The notes: generated by a model from the letters alone, not told the origin. 64,000 nucleotides of DNA from Aquatica leii (GCA_035610365.1 CM069433.1:130094545-130158544); one strand, 5' to 3'; positions 1 to 12,337 are shown, counted from the stretch's first letter. Program-made: numbers and translations.

Positions 1-349
1 TAGAAGATAATGAGAATAAAAAACAGAGAAACGCAGACAACAAATTGAAGTAAGAACGGAAGGGAAAAAATAAGTTCCGCGGAAAACATAAAACACCTAA
101 AAGATTGGAGAGTTATTAAAAAAAAAAGACTTTGTTTTCAAACAAGGCAACATATTAAACAAGGAGCAAAGACACACAAAGGTTGTAGATAAACAAAAGA
201 ATATATGAACATCGGTTTGCCCAAAAGATTCCTAAGCAATTATTCAGAACTCAAAAAGGCAGAAGAAGATTTCAAAGTACTAAAAGAATCATTAACATTA
301 AAAGAGAAACAACAAAAGACACAAGAAAAAAAAAATAAAATACATACAT

Positions 350-888
350 GAAAACTTATGCCATTATAGTAGAACAAATACAGTCAATTTATGAGGAAAC
401 CTTACTAAAGTAATAGAAATAAGAGGAATAAAACAACAAATAAAATTAAAAACATGAAAAGTTCGAAAAAAGGAAAATGTATCTTAACTACAGACAAGGA
501 CAATGTAGGACTAAATAATCTTTACGAAATTATAAAAAACGTAGAAAATGACAATCTAATTAAAATAGGCGAAACAAAAGGAATAATAGTTATTCGAAAC
601 ATGGATGCTCTAAGCAATAAAAAAGAGATTTTCAAAAATTTTGAAAATCTACTTGATGAAATAAAAATAGTCGATATAAGACCAAACAGAAATAACACAA
701 CGGCAGTCTTAACGACTGCAAAGTTGAAGCACTCGTTACACGAAACAAATGTTATCGGTGCTGGTCCTTCGAACACACAGAAAACTAGGAATTGCAAAAA
801 AAAGATGTGTGGTATGCAACGAAAACGGACACACAACGTGAGACAGAAGGTGCCAATCCCTCAAAAGAAAAATAATAGAAAAAAATAA
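350..888 (+). pseudogene. Decayed LINE ORF1 (R1/I-group-like, zinc knuckle)
   Basis: ORF1 of a non-LTR retrotransposon would encode an RNA-binding chaperone. The longest open part begins at 454. Its body (VIRNMDALSNKKEIFKNFEN, then a stretch rich in charged residues) resembles the gag-like protein of R1/I-type LINEs. Near the end, reading one frame over, a knuckle of form C-x2-C-x4-H-x6-C is visible (cysteine codons at 806, 815 and 851, histidine at 830), with a TGA inside it at 839-841. A short open stretch upstream (YAIIVEQIQSIYEE, about 360-410) fits the same protein. Frameshifts and stops show it is dead. An ORF2 reverse-transcriptase remnant follows directly. The clade assignment is inference; LINE origin is fairly secure. 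Confidence 0.55.
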
Positions 889-1420
889 AACTAAGATCAC
901 AAAGCCTCCAAGACCTAGGCATAGATATAATCCTGAGACAAGAACTCAATTTAGCACTAAGTAAAAAATATGTATGTGATACAAACCGTACCAAACTATT
1001 GAAAAAACGTAGGTTTTCAAAGATATGAAAAAAAAACAACCTAGACTTAATAGAAACAGCGCCAAAAGAAAACGCACAAGAAAGAACATACAGACCAATA
1101 TGTCTAATAGACGCGATGGGCAATTACTTCGAAAAAAAGCAAACTTGAAGAAGAGCTAACAAATAGAAACATACCACATAAAAATCAGTATGGGTACAAA
1201 AAATGACGATCAAGCATAGACATACTAAGTATGCTAAACGACATGCTCAAACATGAACACAAAAAGCTAGTAAGATTGCTTGGGGCGGCGTGCAAAGAGG
1301 ACGCTTTTCTATTCGACGACAAACAAATTTATATACAACAGGCATACTTGGATTATTTAAAATTCATCGTTGCGTCATCAAACGTAAAACGTAATGGTAT
1401 GAAAATGGTTTTCTAATAAT
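889..1420 (+). pseudogene. Decayed LINE ORF2 (reverse transcriptase remnant)
   Basis: Downstream of the ORF1 relic, the peptide YRPICLIDAMGNYFEK (1089-1136) is the start of the reverse-transcriptase domain of R1/Jockey-type LINEs. It is followed by fragments resembling the NxxPxxQYG...K region (about 1165-1200). The endonuclease is reduced to a few residues (LGIDIILRQELN at about 910-950) or missing, so a large internal deletion is likely. No catalytic YxDD motif can be read before similarity fades near 1420. The 62-codon frame at 1231-1416 is in another frame and shows no RT motifs. Confidence 0.5.
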
Positions 1421-1887
1421 AAATAAAAACATCATAAAACACAATTGAAAAATATGCCTATACATACAGTTCGTACATCGCGCTTACTATAAAAAATCTT
1501 TCTATTACGAAAAAGAATCGTTTAAATGAAGAATTACAAAGTTGCAATATCACTAAGTCACGTACATCCCCTCCTCGAACGTTGAGTGATAAGTGGCAAC
1601 AGTCAGTGTAGGTACACCTACAGCGCACATCACGCCTCTCTGTGCATAAAAACTGCATAAAAAAGCCTCAAAGCAGGGGTACTAATGAAAACGTTATTAA
1701 ACGCTAATAAACAGGATACCGAAAGTGCAACAAATTTCCATAACTTTATAGACATTGTAGTTTTTTTGTTGCTCGTTTTTTAGCCGATGTATTTTCAGGT
1801 ATTGTTGGAAAATACAATGCATTTTTAAATGCAGTAGAGAATTTGGTAGGAGAGATAACGTAAGCTGTATTTTTGAACTGCAATTCA
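1421..1887. other. Intergenic, no recognised feature
   Basis: AT-rich sequence with no supported gene. Short open frames on both strands show no recognisable motif. Confidence 0.5.
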
Positions 1888-2172
1888 TTAGATCGATCTT
1901 AAAATAATTTGCTTAGGTGAAGTATGGGGTTTATGAACTTTTATGACATTTATTTTTGAAAAATTTTGTTTAATCTTATTACTTTGCGAGGACGGCGTTC
2001 CACTGAAAGGCGAAGATGATAAAATCTTTAATTTTTTATGCGGGGTCTGAGCAAATACCTTAGAAATAGTATTCATTTTTACAGGAGATAAACCAATTAC
2101 TTTAGTTTTAAAAGTTGTCAGCGATTTTTTTTCGCCCTGTTGGTTAAATAGTTCAACTTTTAAAATAACTAT
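1888..2172 (-). CDS. Unrecognised basic, Ser/Lys-rich reading frame
   Basis: An open frame on the minus strand runs from about 2172 to 1888; the first ATG is at about 2076. It is rich in Lys, Ser, Thr and Pro (for example KKLKILSSSPFSGTPSSQSN) and predicted to be disordered. It lies head-to-head with the hAT relic and could be the disordered N-terminus of another transposon protein or chance. I do not recognise the family. Low confidence that it is coding. Confidence 0.2.
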   Translation of the reverse strand: MVILKVELFNQQGEKKSLTTFKTKVIGLSPVKMNTISKVFAQTPHKKLKILSSSPFSGTPSSQSNKIKQNFSKINVIKVHKPHTSPKQIILRSI

Positions 2173-2241
2173 GTATTTATCAAGTTGTTCATGTCATGTG
2201 ATCATGATGAAATTAAGACATACAAATATTATTCTGTTATA

Positions 2242-3429
2242 GTAGATTGTACTCTTGACATATCCAAAATCGAACAAATGACAGTGGCTATTATTTACGT
2301 AAAAACTGGCGACGGTCATGATGTGTCACAAAAGCAATAATTTCATTATTTGAAAAATTAACAAATACGAGAGGCCAAGGATACGACAATGATTCCAATA
2401 TGAAGGGAAAGAACGTTGGGGTGTAGAGACAGATCCTCGATAGGAATCCTAGGGCTTTTTATATTTCGTGCAATTACCATTCCCTAAACTTGGTACTTAA
2501 CGAGCTGCGTCATCTTGCCCCAAAACTGTCATTCTTTGCAGGGGTTCAGGAAAATATATTTTTTTCCTGAATCTACCCATCGTTGGAATATTTTGAAAAA
2601 ACGTTGTTGACGCGAATGTTTGATCTTTAGTCTCCGCTAGATGCGCTTTTGATTCCGTGACATGCTGCCCCCTACTTAAGTTGATTTGTTACTTTAAAAA
2701 ATTTTTGAAAATTTGAATATCACCTTTACTTAACTCGATAGTGGTATTTCATCTCCTTTCTGACCATTCTGGTGATGGTTGTTCTTAAACGTTATAAATT
2801 ATGTTTAATAATTAAAACCTGTGCATCTCAAAACCTTTAATTCTGCTAGTCTTTGGGAAAGAAGATTAGGGTAAGTCAAGCAATGACTCAATTCGGGGTG
2901 AGTCTAGGCCTCGAGCTATTTCGGGTTTGTGTGGTTGTACGCTTTTTACTTCAAGCAGAACGCTTGTGGAGTTTACATAAATACATTTTTATTTTCTATC
3001 TTAATTACTATTGCTCCGGTGGGTCGCTACCGGAACTCACCTCATTTCTTTAAAATTAAAATACAGTCCACCGTTTTGCTTCCGTGTATCCGAAACAAAC
3101 ATATGACTCAACCCGTTGGCAAAGCCGGATTGATGCGATTAAGCCGTTTCGATATAACATTGGGAAAATATATGATGCGTTACTAAATCACATAATCTAA
3201 TTTCATTGTTTCTAAATGTATGTGTATCTCTTAGAATTGACCCTCTGGAGAGCGATGTTTCTCTAAATTGAAACTGATAAAAACCTATTTGCGTTCCACT
3301 ATTTCACAGGATCCGCTTGATGCTTTAATTAGTATCGAAGATGTTATACTAAGTGACATTAACGTCGACGATCTCTTAATAGATTTTGATCGTAAAAAAG
3401 CTAGATCTGTGAACTATGTGGTAAAATAA
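2242..3429 (+). pseudogene. hAT transposase relic (DUF4371/ZMYM1-like)
   Basis: Three blocks in order match the hAT transposases annotated as zinc finger MYM-type 1-like. First, VDCTLDISKIEQM and RGQGYDND (2242-2394), the DUF4371 core with its catalytic region, continuing to about 2660 with CNYHSLNLVLNE. Second, STRWQSRIDAIKPFRYNIGK at about 3103-3165. Third, the C-terminal dimerisation domain beginning SGERCFSKLKLIKTYLRS at 3244 and ending at TAA 3427-3429. Blocks one and two are separated by about 400 bp that do not read as hAT. Frames change between blocks and stops are present, so it is non-functional. Confidence 0.75.
2680..3085. other. Probable insertion within the hAT relic
   Basis: This segment separates adjacent hAT motifs and does not translate as hAT. 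It is less AT-rich around 2860-3060, with CCGGTGGGTCGCTACCGG at 3016-3033. It may be a solo LTR or SINE. I could not find target duplications or a second copy. Confidence 0.3.
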
Positions 3430-6400
3430 TTTTTTTGACAAATCCCTTTTTTGGATTGCACCGCGCAATGAAAATAATGTACATACCAGATTCTTTTTTT
3501 AATTGTCATGTAATTATTGTGATAAACAAAGATAGCATTGCAATATGACAGATAGATTAATATATTTTTAATCTATAAGTAGGTACACTAGTTTCTTGTT
3601 CCGTTTTAAAGCATCATTCAGTAGCGACAACATTAAACTACAATAGTGTGCCATTTTTTGTAATTAAACCCAATATGTCGTAAGAATTTTTTATGGCAAC
3701 TGGTTAATTAACTTACACTTACATTTTCGGAACTAAAATGTACTTTATAGCAATAAGTGTATTCAAGTTACCATTTTACTCTAGATTTTTAATGTTACCT
3801 GGCCAGCTTATAGTTTTATTCCTAATAACAATATTTGATATGTACTATTGCAGTATTTTTAAATGTATAAACACTTACATTATTTGCAGTATAAACCATT
3901 CCAATTTCCCACTTACATCAAGTTTTGCTTCTGCGTCTAAAGACAAAAATCACATGATTACTTTAACGCTTATAATTTTTGATGTTTGGCTATGTGACTA
4001 TTTTCGATTTTCTTGTTATACTCTTAATTACATAACTAAAAAAATGTTGTAATCATTGGTATTTTCAAAGCTAATTATAATCAATCAAATTAATATTTAA
4101 TTGACGTATTAAAGCCAATAAATATAGGTGACGTTGAGGTTATGTGCATTCCCATTACTCAAAAATCAAACTACTTTTTATACAAAAATAAAACAGTTAG
4201 GTAGGTAAAATTGTAGAAATATAAGAAAATTCTACTCGGTAATCGGCGATTAATAATCTCAACAATATTAACGCTCTCGTTTGGTGTGCTGGCTCGCGAG
4301 TTGAGAAATAACGATTATCAATCGTCCTTATTACCAATCTGATTGGTTAAATAAAATTAATTTAAAAAAACATTTCATTTTTATTTTAAACATGAAACAT
4401 TTTACAGTTAAAGTTATTGATATAAATTGTAAAATTATTTCTAAATTATTTAACATCGTACGATCTCAAATGTTACGTGTTTTCAAAAACTACTGATTGA
4501 AGATATTTCTACTCAAAGTAAAATTAGTATGTGTAAAACAAGACAGAAAATAAGTCTTTGAATAAATGTATTCGCTGCTATAAAAGTCTACAAAAAGACG
4601 TTATAATGTGAGGTTGACTTTTGGAATCTGCTTTGACTTTTATTAGGAAACAATAACTGTTTAAGTATATTAAAACATACTCAAAACTGTTTTTCAAGTT
4701 TTACTTTAAAAAAGTTCCAATAAAATCAACCTTAGCGTAACTTCAAATGTACAATCTGCCTAATATGAAAAAGAATGGCATTTTTAATAACAATAAGTAA
4801 ATATAAAAACTGTACGTAATATATTAAAATTGCAGTTAAAAATACAAATAAATTATTTTACAAATATTGAATAAAATAGACATAAATGTAGATCATTGTA
4901 TAAATACTATATCAGTGAGCATCAAAGAGAAACTTTTAAAGACGTTGTTCTGACCTAATAATATAAATACAAAACAACCTTTACATTTGATTTAAAAAGT
5001 AATTAAGTTTAATAACCTTAAGTAAATTTAAAAAATCAATAAATTCGATTCTGATTCAACAGTCTCCTTATCATAATAACAATTTAGTAATAATAATAAT
5101 AATAATTAATAATAATAATAATAATTAATAATAATAATAATAATAAAATAACATAAATTTAAAGTAGACATTTAAAAAATTTTCCGTTTAAATATCGACC
5201 AAAAATTACAATAAATAACACAAGGTTATCAAATTCAAATTATATTACAATGAAAATAATAAACCAGCGCAAAAAAATGTTAAATTGCATAAAAATGCTG
5301 ATGATTAACTAAGTTGTCGATTTTTATACAAGTAATTTGTTTTAATATGTTTTGTAAAAATTTTAAAATATTAATAGCCCTTTTTTACTGAAAATTCTAT
5401 GCTAGTGCTATTAGTACGCTTCTATATATTTTTACACATGACTGCATCATTTCTTCAAAATGCAGTACTAATTTGCACTTTTCTGTTTTTAAATATTTAT
5501 TTTTATTACGTCACAGTTTTCTTGTTTTATTAATATTGTAATGAAAGAAAAACAAGGGACATTGCAGCAATGAGACTAGAGGACATGGAAGGATTATGAA
5601 AAAGCCAGAATTAGATCGACAAATGCTAAAAAGAAAAATAAACATTTTGTTAATAGGATTTTAATTAATCTACCAACAAGTACTGGCAGTTTTAGTTGTA
5701 TCATCTTACACCGGATGGCATACGTTTAAAGTGAATTTTAAATTCTAATAATTATCTGATATTTCATAAATCTAATACATAATACAGAAACACAATCCAC
5801 GTTGAATATAAAATGTTCCTCTTTGTATAGGTACAATAAAATTTATATTCAGTGTCATTTATAAATAATAAAAAACCTAAAACTCCATCATAAATACCTA
5901 CTGTTGATTGGATCTGTAGATAAATTTTTAATTATCAATTAATGTTATCAATAAATTAAAGTATAACTAAGTTTAATTGACCGCAAATGAAATTAAGGCG
6001 CAAGCTACTATGAAACAGCATTTGTATTTTGCGTAACTTGTTCGGCAATGTCAATTTTCTAAGGTAGTTTATAAACATTCGTTAGAAATTCGTAACAGTG
6101 CAATTAAAAGATCACAAAGTATAATTGAAATTAATTAATTAAATAATGATGCAGGAATATAATGAGTAATACTAATTTTTTAAATTAACCGCACGATTAT
6201 TTCGATTTAGTCGGTTTAATTGATGTAGAATTTATCATTTCCGTGAATGTTTTGAGAAATAAAAATTACAAAACTTGAATACTCAAACTGTAAATAACAT
6301 ACAAATTTGTTGAAAACTCTTTTTTGCACATAATAAAATAATATTTTGACACGAAAATAATAAACATATGCGTACAATTACTATGAATTTTTATTTGTAA

Positions 6401-6962
6401 CAGTAACTTTTTAAACTTTATGTAACAAAAATAGATTAAAATTTTAAACTACATATACTCATCATGGTCGCAAAACCTTTCGTTTTCTTAAACAAATGAA
6501 AACAAAAATTTTGGCATTAATAGTTATTTTTTGTGCTGTCCTCATCGCAAACATCAATATTTGTTTGCTAGTGTACTTACGTAATTATGAAAAAAAAAAC
6601 TCTGGAGCCGCAGTGATAAATAGAAATCTACGTAAAACTGTTCCAAGTCAATTATCATTTAAATAGAAGAGTGTCTGGTGAAAAAATCTTTGTATAAATT
6701 TTAAAAATTTAAATACTAGAGTATTATAATATATTTCGGAGTTAGTAGAATTTGTTACTGCATATACTATTATCAATGTTTACCCCTACATTGCTTATAA
6801 TATACTGGATTGCTAACTGATAAATTAAAAATGAATCCAAAATCGGCCATTTGTAGATTACGCAAGATATTTTTATATGATTGGTTAAAGACATTACAAG
6901 GACACATGGTGTCATCTTATGGGTGCCTCATAAACTACTTTTTCGAAAGAAAAAAAATAAAT
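3430..6962. other. AT-rich gene-poor stretch
   Basis: No supported coding region. It holds an (AAT)n tract and two weak imperfect inverted repeats: 4238-4340 (arms sharing GGTAAT...CTCAAC) and about 4606-4737 (arms around AGGTTGACTTTTGG and CCAATAAAATCAACCT). Both could be MITE remnants. The 104-codon frame at 3738-4052 has no recognisable motif. Confidence 0.5.
5088..5145. repeat. (AAT)n microsatellite
   Basis: A run of TAA/AAT triplets interrupted by two AATTAATA breaks. Confidence 0.9.
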
Positions 6963-7449
6963 TGTAAGTATTGTATTTCCTATTCCAATTTTTTTAAATC
7001 TGCGTTGTCAGTCGTTTGCATCCATGACTGTACGTACATATCAGGTTGTTGTCACAATTAAATAAAAATAAATAAATAAAATACAATTTTTTTTCTGTGT
7101 AATTAATTAAAGGGTGCGCTCCGGTTCTCTTAATTATCGAGATATTGCTTATTTGTATTATATTTACCAACGTAAATTTGTTCTTTTGGAATGCAAAAAA
7201 TTTAGTCCGACAAGCTTAATTTTATGTACAACCTGTTGCACAACCAAAGGGGGCTTGCATTAACAATTTTGTCTGTGTTTGTACCTACGTACTAGCAATT
7301 AATCGCATCTATGTAAATTTACCTTCTGTTTATCTAACCTTTCTTTCTGTGATAAAATAAAAATATAATCGTGTTAGAACTTGTGTGTTGTCATTTGTTC
7401 TCTTTCAGCCTTGGATTGATGTAAATAATGTTTTCCATTTTAGTTTCCA
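6963..7449 (+). repeat. LTR of an unassigned LTR retrotransposon (copy 1)
   Basis: The segment begins TGTAAGTATTGTATTT and ends TTTCCA just before a TTTTGGCGCC primer-site sequence. It aligns with 31141-31602, which has the same start, the same CTGTGATAAAATAAA and TTCTCTTTCAG blocks near the 3' end, and the same following primer site. About 80 bp of leader after the site is also similar before a Harbinger fragment begins near 7550. No gag or pol follows, so this is the truncated 5' end of an element. Confidence 0.7.
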
Positions 7450-7453
7450 ACCG

Positions 7454-7463
7454 TTTTGGCGCC
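7454..7463 (+). promoter_or_regulatory. Primer-binding site start (TTTTGGCGCC)
   Basis: TGGCGCC directly after an LTR is the usual start of an LTR-retrotransposon primer-binding site. CGTTTTGGCGCCTTTTT is shared with the copy at 31604-31620. Confidence 0.6.
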
Positions 7464-7575
7464 TTTTTATTCTTACTTTATAATTAGCTCATCGAGACCT
7501 GCGATCCGCTCGCCGAATCATACTAAGATCGTCGCCAGCAATTAAGATACAAAAAAATCTTCGTAACACTAGTAC

Positions 7576-7790
7576 TCAGCAAGACTTTCTTTAGAAACAT
7601 GTATTGGCATAATGAAAACAAGATTTTGCTTTCTCTTGCGTCATAGAACAGTACAATATAATAATAATTTATGTCTATTGTGTTGCATAAGATCTGTGTA
7701 CAGAATAACCTACTTCCACTTAATAAACAAGAAAAAATAGAAATGAATGCTAGCTTAATGAAGGGCGTATATTTAAAGACAACTTTATTC
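7576..7790 (+). pseudogene. PIF/Harbinger transposase C-terminus, truncated
   Basis: The frame starting at 7576 reads SARLSLETCIGIMKTRFC then LLRHRTVQY. This matches the end of HARBI1-type DDE transposases and the parallel stretch VEKCIGITKMRF in the better-preserved copy on the minus strand near 25.37 kb. The glutamate just before CIG is the last catalytic acid of the family and is kept (ETCIG). Everything N-terminal is missing, replaced by LTR sequence upstream. It converges on a zeste-like partner gene on the minus strand, the same arrangement as the Harbinger at 24.4-26.1 kb but inverted. Confidence 0.6.
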
Positions 7791-7924
7791 AAAATAACAT
7801 AAACTGGTAAATTTATTACTACTGTCTATCTATAGATTATTAAATATGTATCATTTTTATCATAGTTACCACCTTACAATAAACTGACTAGTTACCTTTT
7901 TGTATTGCCTCTACAAGATGTAAG

Positions 7925-8434
7925 AGTGGAAACTTAGGTTGCCATTGCTGTACACTGCGAAGTAGCCATTTTAGGAATATTGCTGTCAGTTTTTAATATA
8001 ACTACTGACAGATCCGATAAAACTGAATTGACAGCCTTGAGCAATAGATCTGCTTTTTTTACCTTTCTTGTTTCTTTGAGACTTTCAGATACTACTGCTC
8101 CTTTGCTTAGCCCAGGAGTATCTGTTACAGTATCACCGCCAAGGACATTTATTAGCCGAACCTTCAAATGTCTTAAAGCCTTTTAAATATATCCTTTTGC
8201 ATCTCGTGCATGAACCAATTGATTACGAGCTTTTTTTGTTGCCACACTTTCCCAATTAGCAAATGTTGTTAAGAAAAAAAAGTTTGATATAGGTACGCAC
8301 TTGCGTATATACTTTTGCCCCATCATATATTGGGACGAAGTCAGAGTTTGCCGCTGATGACAAAAAAATGAAAAAGCAATTACAATTAACGAACAAAGAA
8401 CTAATAACTTAACACAGAGGAAATAATGGCACAA
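7925..8434 (-). pseudogene. Harbinger partner protein relic (zeste/Myb-SANT-like), C-terminal exons
   Basis: The peptides FANWESVATKKARNQLVHA (about 8260-8205) and LINVLGGDTVTDTPGLSKG (about 8157-8100) and VNSVLSDLSVVILKTDSNI (about 8035-7980) parallel FADWKRVESRTQLVYAQ, QLINVLGSVTVIGALGLTE and LLSDLSVIIAETDFSRM in the plus-strand gene at 24.4-25.2 kb. In PIF/Harbinger elements a Myb-like protein is the partner that helps the transposase bind DNA. The N-terminal DNA-binding exon is not clearly visible here. Frame changes and an apparently lost splice acceptor suggest a pseudogene. Confidence 0.6.
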
Positions 8435-8439
8435 AAGTC

Positions 8440-9869
8440 GAATGACAGTTTATTATTGGAAACAGAAATCCTAACCACCGCGACTGACGTGAAACTTGGG
8501 AAGGAATCCTATAACATAATTTGATTGCAAACTAGTAATGAGTGACATTGAATTTCCTATATGCACTTGTAATTTTTGTATTATTTATGCAATAAAAAAA
8601 TTATTTCTCAAAAATGATTACCTTATTCAAAAGGTTATAAATCAGAGAAATTGTTAAATTTATTAGGACGGTTAATGCCTTAACAAATTTTGAAAATAAA
8701 TCGATATAAAACAACAAATTGCTATGTTAAAAATATTTCGCTGTGGTTTTCGACTGTATGAATTTGTCCCGGGACGTGGTTTTTTTCCACAGTATTAAAT
8801 ATGTTAAATCATCCAGGCCGATTTTGAATACTAAATAACCGCTTAAAATGTGGTTGTTGAGGAATTCACCGGGGTAAGGATGCATTTTCATTTTAATTGC
8901 AATTTGATTTTTCTATTTTGTCAATAGCAACTTTGACTAACGGCACGTGTCCTATTAACTTTGGTTACCTGCACACTTACTTTTAACTTTGCAATACTGG
9001 CACCTGTTCTTTTATGCTAGAAAATTTCTATGACCACGACACAATCAAATATTGAGAAATGAGTATTGTTCTGGTTCACAATTGCTATTGGCAAGAAATC
9101 TGATCATAAATAGCTAGTGTCAATAAAAATTTATTGAAACGAATTTAATAACGTTTTTAAGGTCGCTGATTAAAAATTTATCTCATAAAAAAAATTTATA
9201 ATGGCCGACATAATATCATAATTATTAGATGTCTTTAAAAATCGGTGAAAATAGGTTCAATCTATGGACAATTGACTAATCGGCAGTGGACCCGCCTCAA
9301 AGATTTTGTATCCGTGAAACAGCATAATGTGTCCTGTTGTTACACTTCATCGACTCCTAAAATGCTAGCAGCTAAAGGTACATTTTCGTCTGGCTGTGTT
9401 TCCATCGTTGGTCGTACCGAATCCAGGCATGCAGCGATGATAAACCGAATGACAAATTATTACCTTACAATCTATGTTATTAAACTCTTTCTATTAAAGT
9501 TATGCAGATTTTTTGTTGTCAATAATAAAAGGAAAGTCAACGAAATTATGTTCTTAATTTCAGTACCAGTGTACAAACCATGTTGCCATCATGTATACTA
9601 CCGTTAGTTATATAACAGGTAGCCAAAAAAACAACGTTGCAAATTTGTATAAAAATTATGCTTCGATGTCAATGGCGTTATTCGTCGATCATTGTAAAGA
9701 CCAACTCGTATTTCATTTGCAAGTTTCTACATTCAACAACCGTATTGAACGGGATAAGCTTTTTAATCTATGTATATTTTGTTTATACTGCAGACTTGTC
9801 AATACGTCACATCCCGACTTGAAAATTAGGTTATAATTATCTTAATAGCTAGAATCTAAAACAATGATG
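8440..9869. other. Intergenic, no recognised gene
   Basis: AT-rich DNA with a few less AT-rich patches. The 120-codon frame at 9245-9607 and its overlapping neighbours have no recognisable motifs, and I treat them as chance. Confidence 0.45.
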
Positions 9870-9900
9870 TTAGGTATTCTTAACAATCTGCGTTAGCCTA

Positions 9901-10260
9901 TTAGCAATATGGTCGAGGAACGCCTGCATTAAAAGCTGACACATCGGGATAACAGCGCTTCTTAGATTCTTTATACGAAGGGAAACTGCATCTTTGAGGT
10001 TTGTTTTCGTCACTTTCCTGATTAACAAATACGTTTCTTTTGAGGCGGATTTCTTTGATTTCTTCAAAACAGCCTAGTACGGCCGAGTCCGGTAATTTTG
10101 ACGTCACGTCCTTTAATACCGGTAAAGCTTGAGCAGACCCAGATGCACAAAGACTAATGGGCGTAGCAAAAAGTAATCCCGATGTAGTCTGCATTGAGCG
10201 AAGTTTTTCAGTTCTTTATCGTTTCGTTCGATTGCTCTACGTGTCGAAATCAGCATGATG
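9901..10260 (-). CDS. Unrecognised reading frame, possible transposon-derived protein
   Basis: A 97-codon frame starts at 10194 on the minus strand. It reads MQTTSGLLFATPISLCASGS, then a Lys/Glu-rich section, and ends in NAGVPRPYC. The frame stays open upstream for only part of the way (stops appear before 10260). Base composition is higher in G+C than the flanks, and codon use looks protein-like, so it may be part of a real gene or mobile element. I do not recognise the family. A second frame (10067-9870) overlaps it in another phase. Confidence 0.3.
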
Positions 10261-11129
10261 TCGACCTTGTTCTGCTTAAATGTAATAATATTGTATGAGA
10301 TTGAAGAACGAGTATAAAACTATTTTAAAATTGCCGCAAATGTCACATTTTCATCTAGACAACTGGCACTTTTTTAATAAAATCGACTATGCAATTTGCC
10401 GCTTTGCTTCCATCTGAAATGAAATTTCTAAATAGTCGTTGGTAACGATAATTCTTCTGCAGCGCTTAGCAGAAATTGCCTCCAACCTTTTCAGCTAATT
10501 TTGCTTATATTGTTGCAACCTGGATGTTTCCGCAGCCGCAGCCTAAATAAAACTAAACTAAAAAATACAATGAAAAATATAAAAACCCTAAGCTTTAATT
10601 CTGTTATAAATAAAGCTAAGTTAATGTTAGAAATATTAACGAAAACAAAATTATGCGTTAAAAATAATTAAGCATATGTCACTATATACATCAAATTAGA
10701 TTTGACGTATGCTACATTTACCTTCAGATGATTTGTCCGCATTTAGATCAAACTTCAACTTACATTAGCTGCAAACACTTTTTTACCAATTGAAAACACG
10801 TAATAATTGCCCGTAATTTTCATTTCCGAGATCAAACTTACTTTGCCGGCGGATTACCTTGTCGCTCAGGCAAATGACTTATTAGTGATATTTGTACACG
10901 ATTTGGTGAAACTAAAGTCTTAAGTGGAAAATTAAGTTATGACTAGACTATGACTTTTACCAATCGAGCTCACAGTGCGGATGTGTATTCGATCTACGTT
11001 GAGGATATCAAAACCATCGTTTCAATTGCTACGATTACAAACGAATTGGAAGGTACACATACTGAAATATCTATACTAATTTAGGGAAACTTGGCGCACT
11101 TGATTTTTTTAACAGATCGTATGAAACTA
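10261..11129. other. Intergenic, no recognised feature
   Basis: The minus strand near 10520-10390 has a short protein-like stretch (SAKRCRRIIVTNDYLEISF) that may belong to the same unknown element as the frame at 9.9-10.2 kb. The rest shows nothing I can name. Confidence 0.3.
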
Positions 11130-11159
11130 AGGAATTTATTTGTCCTAATTAAAGTATCT

Positions 11160-11225
11160 TTTGTCTACGTTGTCAGTCGTTTGCACGCACGACTGTACGT
11201 ACATATTACGTTTGTTGCGAGGGAT
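11160..11225 (+). repeat. Fragment of the 7-kb LTR family
   Basis: GTTGTCAGTCGTTTGCA, followed by CGACTGTACGTACATAT, aligns with 7003-7041 inside LTR copy 1. Similarity ends on both sides, so this is an internal fragment. Confidence 0.55.
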
Positions 11226-11299
11226 AAACCGCTAAGGTATTTTAGTGTACACATTAAAGGAATTAGAAGATATTAAAAGGAATTACAAGGAATTATTGT

Positions 11300-11395
11300 G
11301 TATTACTGTGAATTAGTAGATATTAGTAGGTATAAGTAAGTATTAGTAGGTATTAGTAAGGCATTAGTAGGTATTAGTAAGAAGTTATTGACAAA
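11300..11395 (+). repeat. Short tandem repeat (ATTAGTAGGT/ATTAGTAAG)n
   Basis: Repeated 9-10 bp units of the form TATTAGTAGG and TATTAGTAAG. The array follows the LTR fragment closely. Confidence 0.8.
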
Positions 11396-12300
11396 AAAAG
11401 AGTTAATGCGCAGGATAAGTAAAATTAATATAACCTCAAATTTTTTAACGATCTGTTTACGATGGAACACAGTAAGACAAGCATGTGAATATTTGCCTTA
11501 AAACATGCTGATGTTCATACGTCGTGCTGGTTTTTATTCATTTTTTAAAATTATGACTATAAAATCCGAAGAGGAGAGATATTGCCACAAAAAGCTTAAA
11601 AGAGAAATTAAGACTGCAAAAAAAGAAAACATGAGGTAGTAAGTGATAACGATAACAGCTCTACAATTATAATTAAATTTGATTATATCGAGGATGATAC
11701 AGAAACTCGTCCGATAAAGACCACCAGAGAACAACAGAACTAGACGATGCAACGAACAATAACATTTCAAGCTGTAGTAGAATGTCTAACAAAAATTTAA
11801 GTTTTATTAATATTGGTGACTATCCAGGAGTAGTTACCAATAAAGTGCAAAAAACAATTTTTAGTTATTGCTATGGAAAAATAAAAAAGATGAAATGCGA
11901 CGAATTGAACACTACTTACATAATGATAAATGCTTATAACATTAGAGTTCGGTACTTTTCTTTTTGAAATGTTTTTTTTTATGTTTTGTTTAAAGAAATA
12001 TTTTTTTAATTTATAGTTCAAGAATGTTTTTTTTCGAGATATTATTTCTTTGTAGATCGAGATGCAGTCGAGGCCTACAAAATGCGAAATTGTGGTAACC
12101 TTTACATAAATTTGTTAAAAACAGTTATTTAAATATTTATTTTTAATTAAATTTAATAACATGTTATGTTGATAAAATGGAATTGTAAAATTTAAGCAAA
12201 TTTATTACACTTTTAATAAATCTAACAGAATGACAGATGACGTAAAAAATTAATTATTATTAGTACCAACTTTAAGGTATAAAATTGGACTACACTTTAC
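11396..12300. other. AT-rich intergenic stretch
   Basis: No motif is recognised in the short frames of either strand. Confidence 0.5.
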
Positions 12301-12337
12301 CGGTCTAGGCCGCAAAAGTAAAATTTCCGGCCGATTA

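Noticed and set aside
3738..4052. 104-codon frame as a membrane protein
   Set aside because: Its hydrophobicity follows from AT-rich composition; no motif, no neighbours, no codon bias.
9245..9836. Overlapping frames of 60-120 codons
   Set aside because: No motif and no support from neighbouring features; expected by chance in this length.
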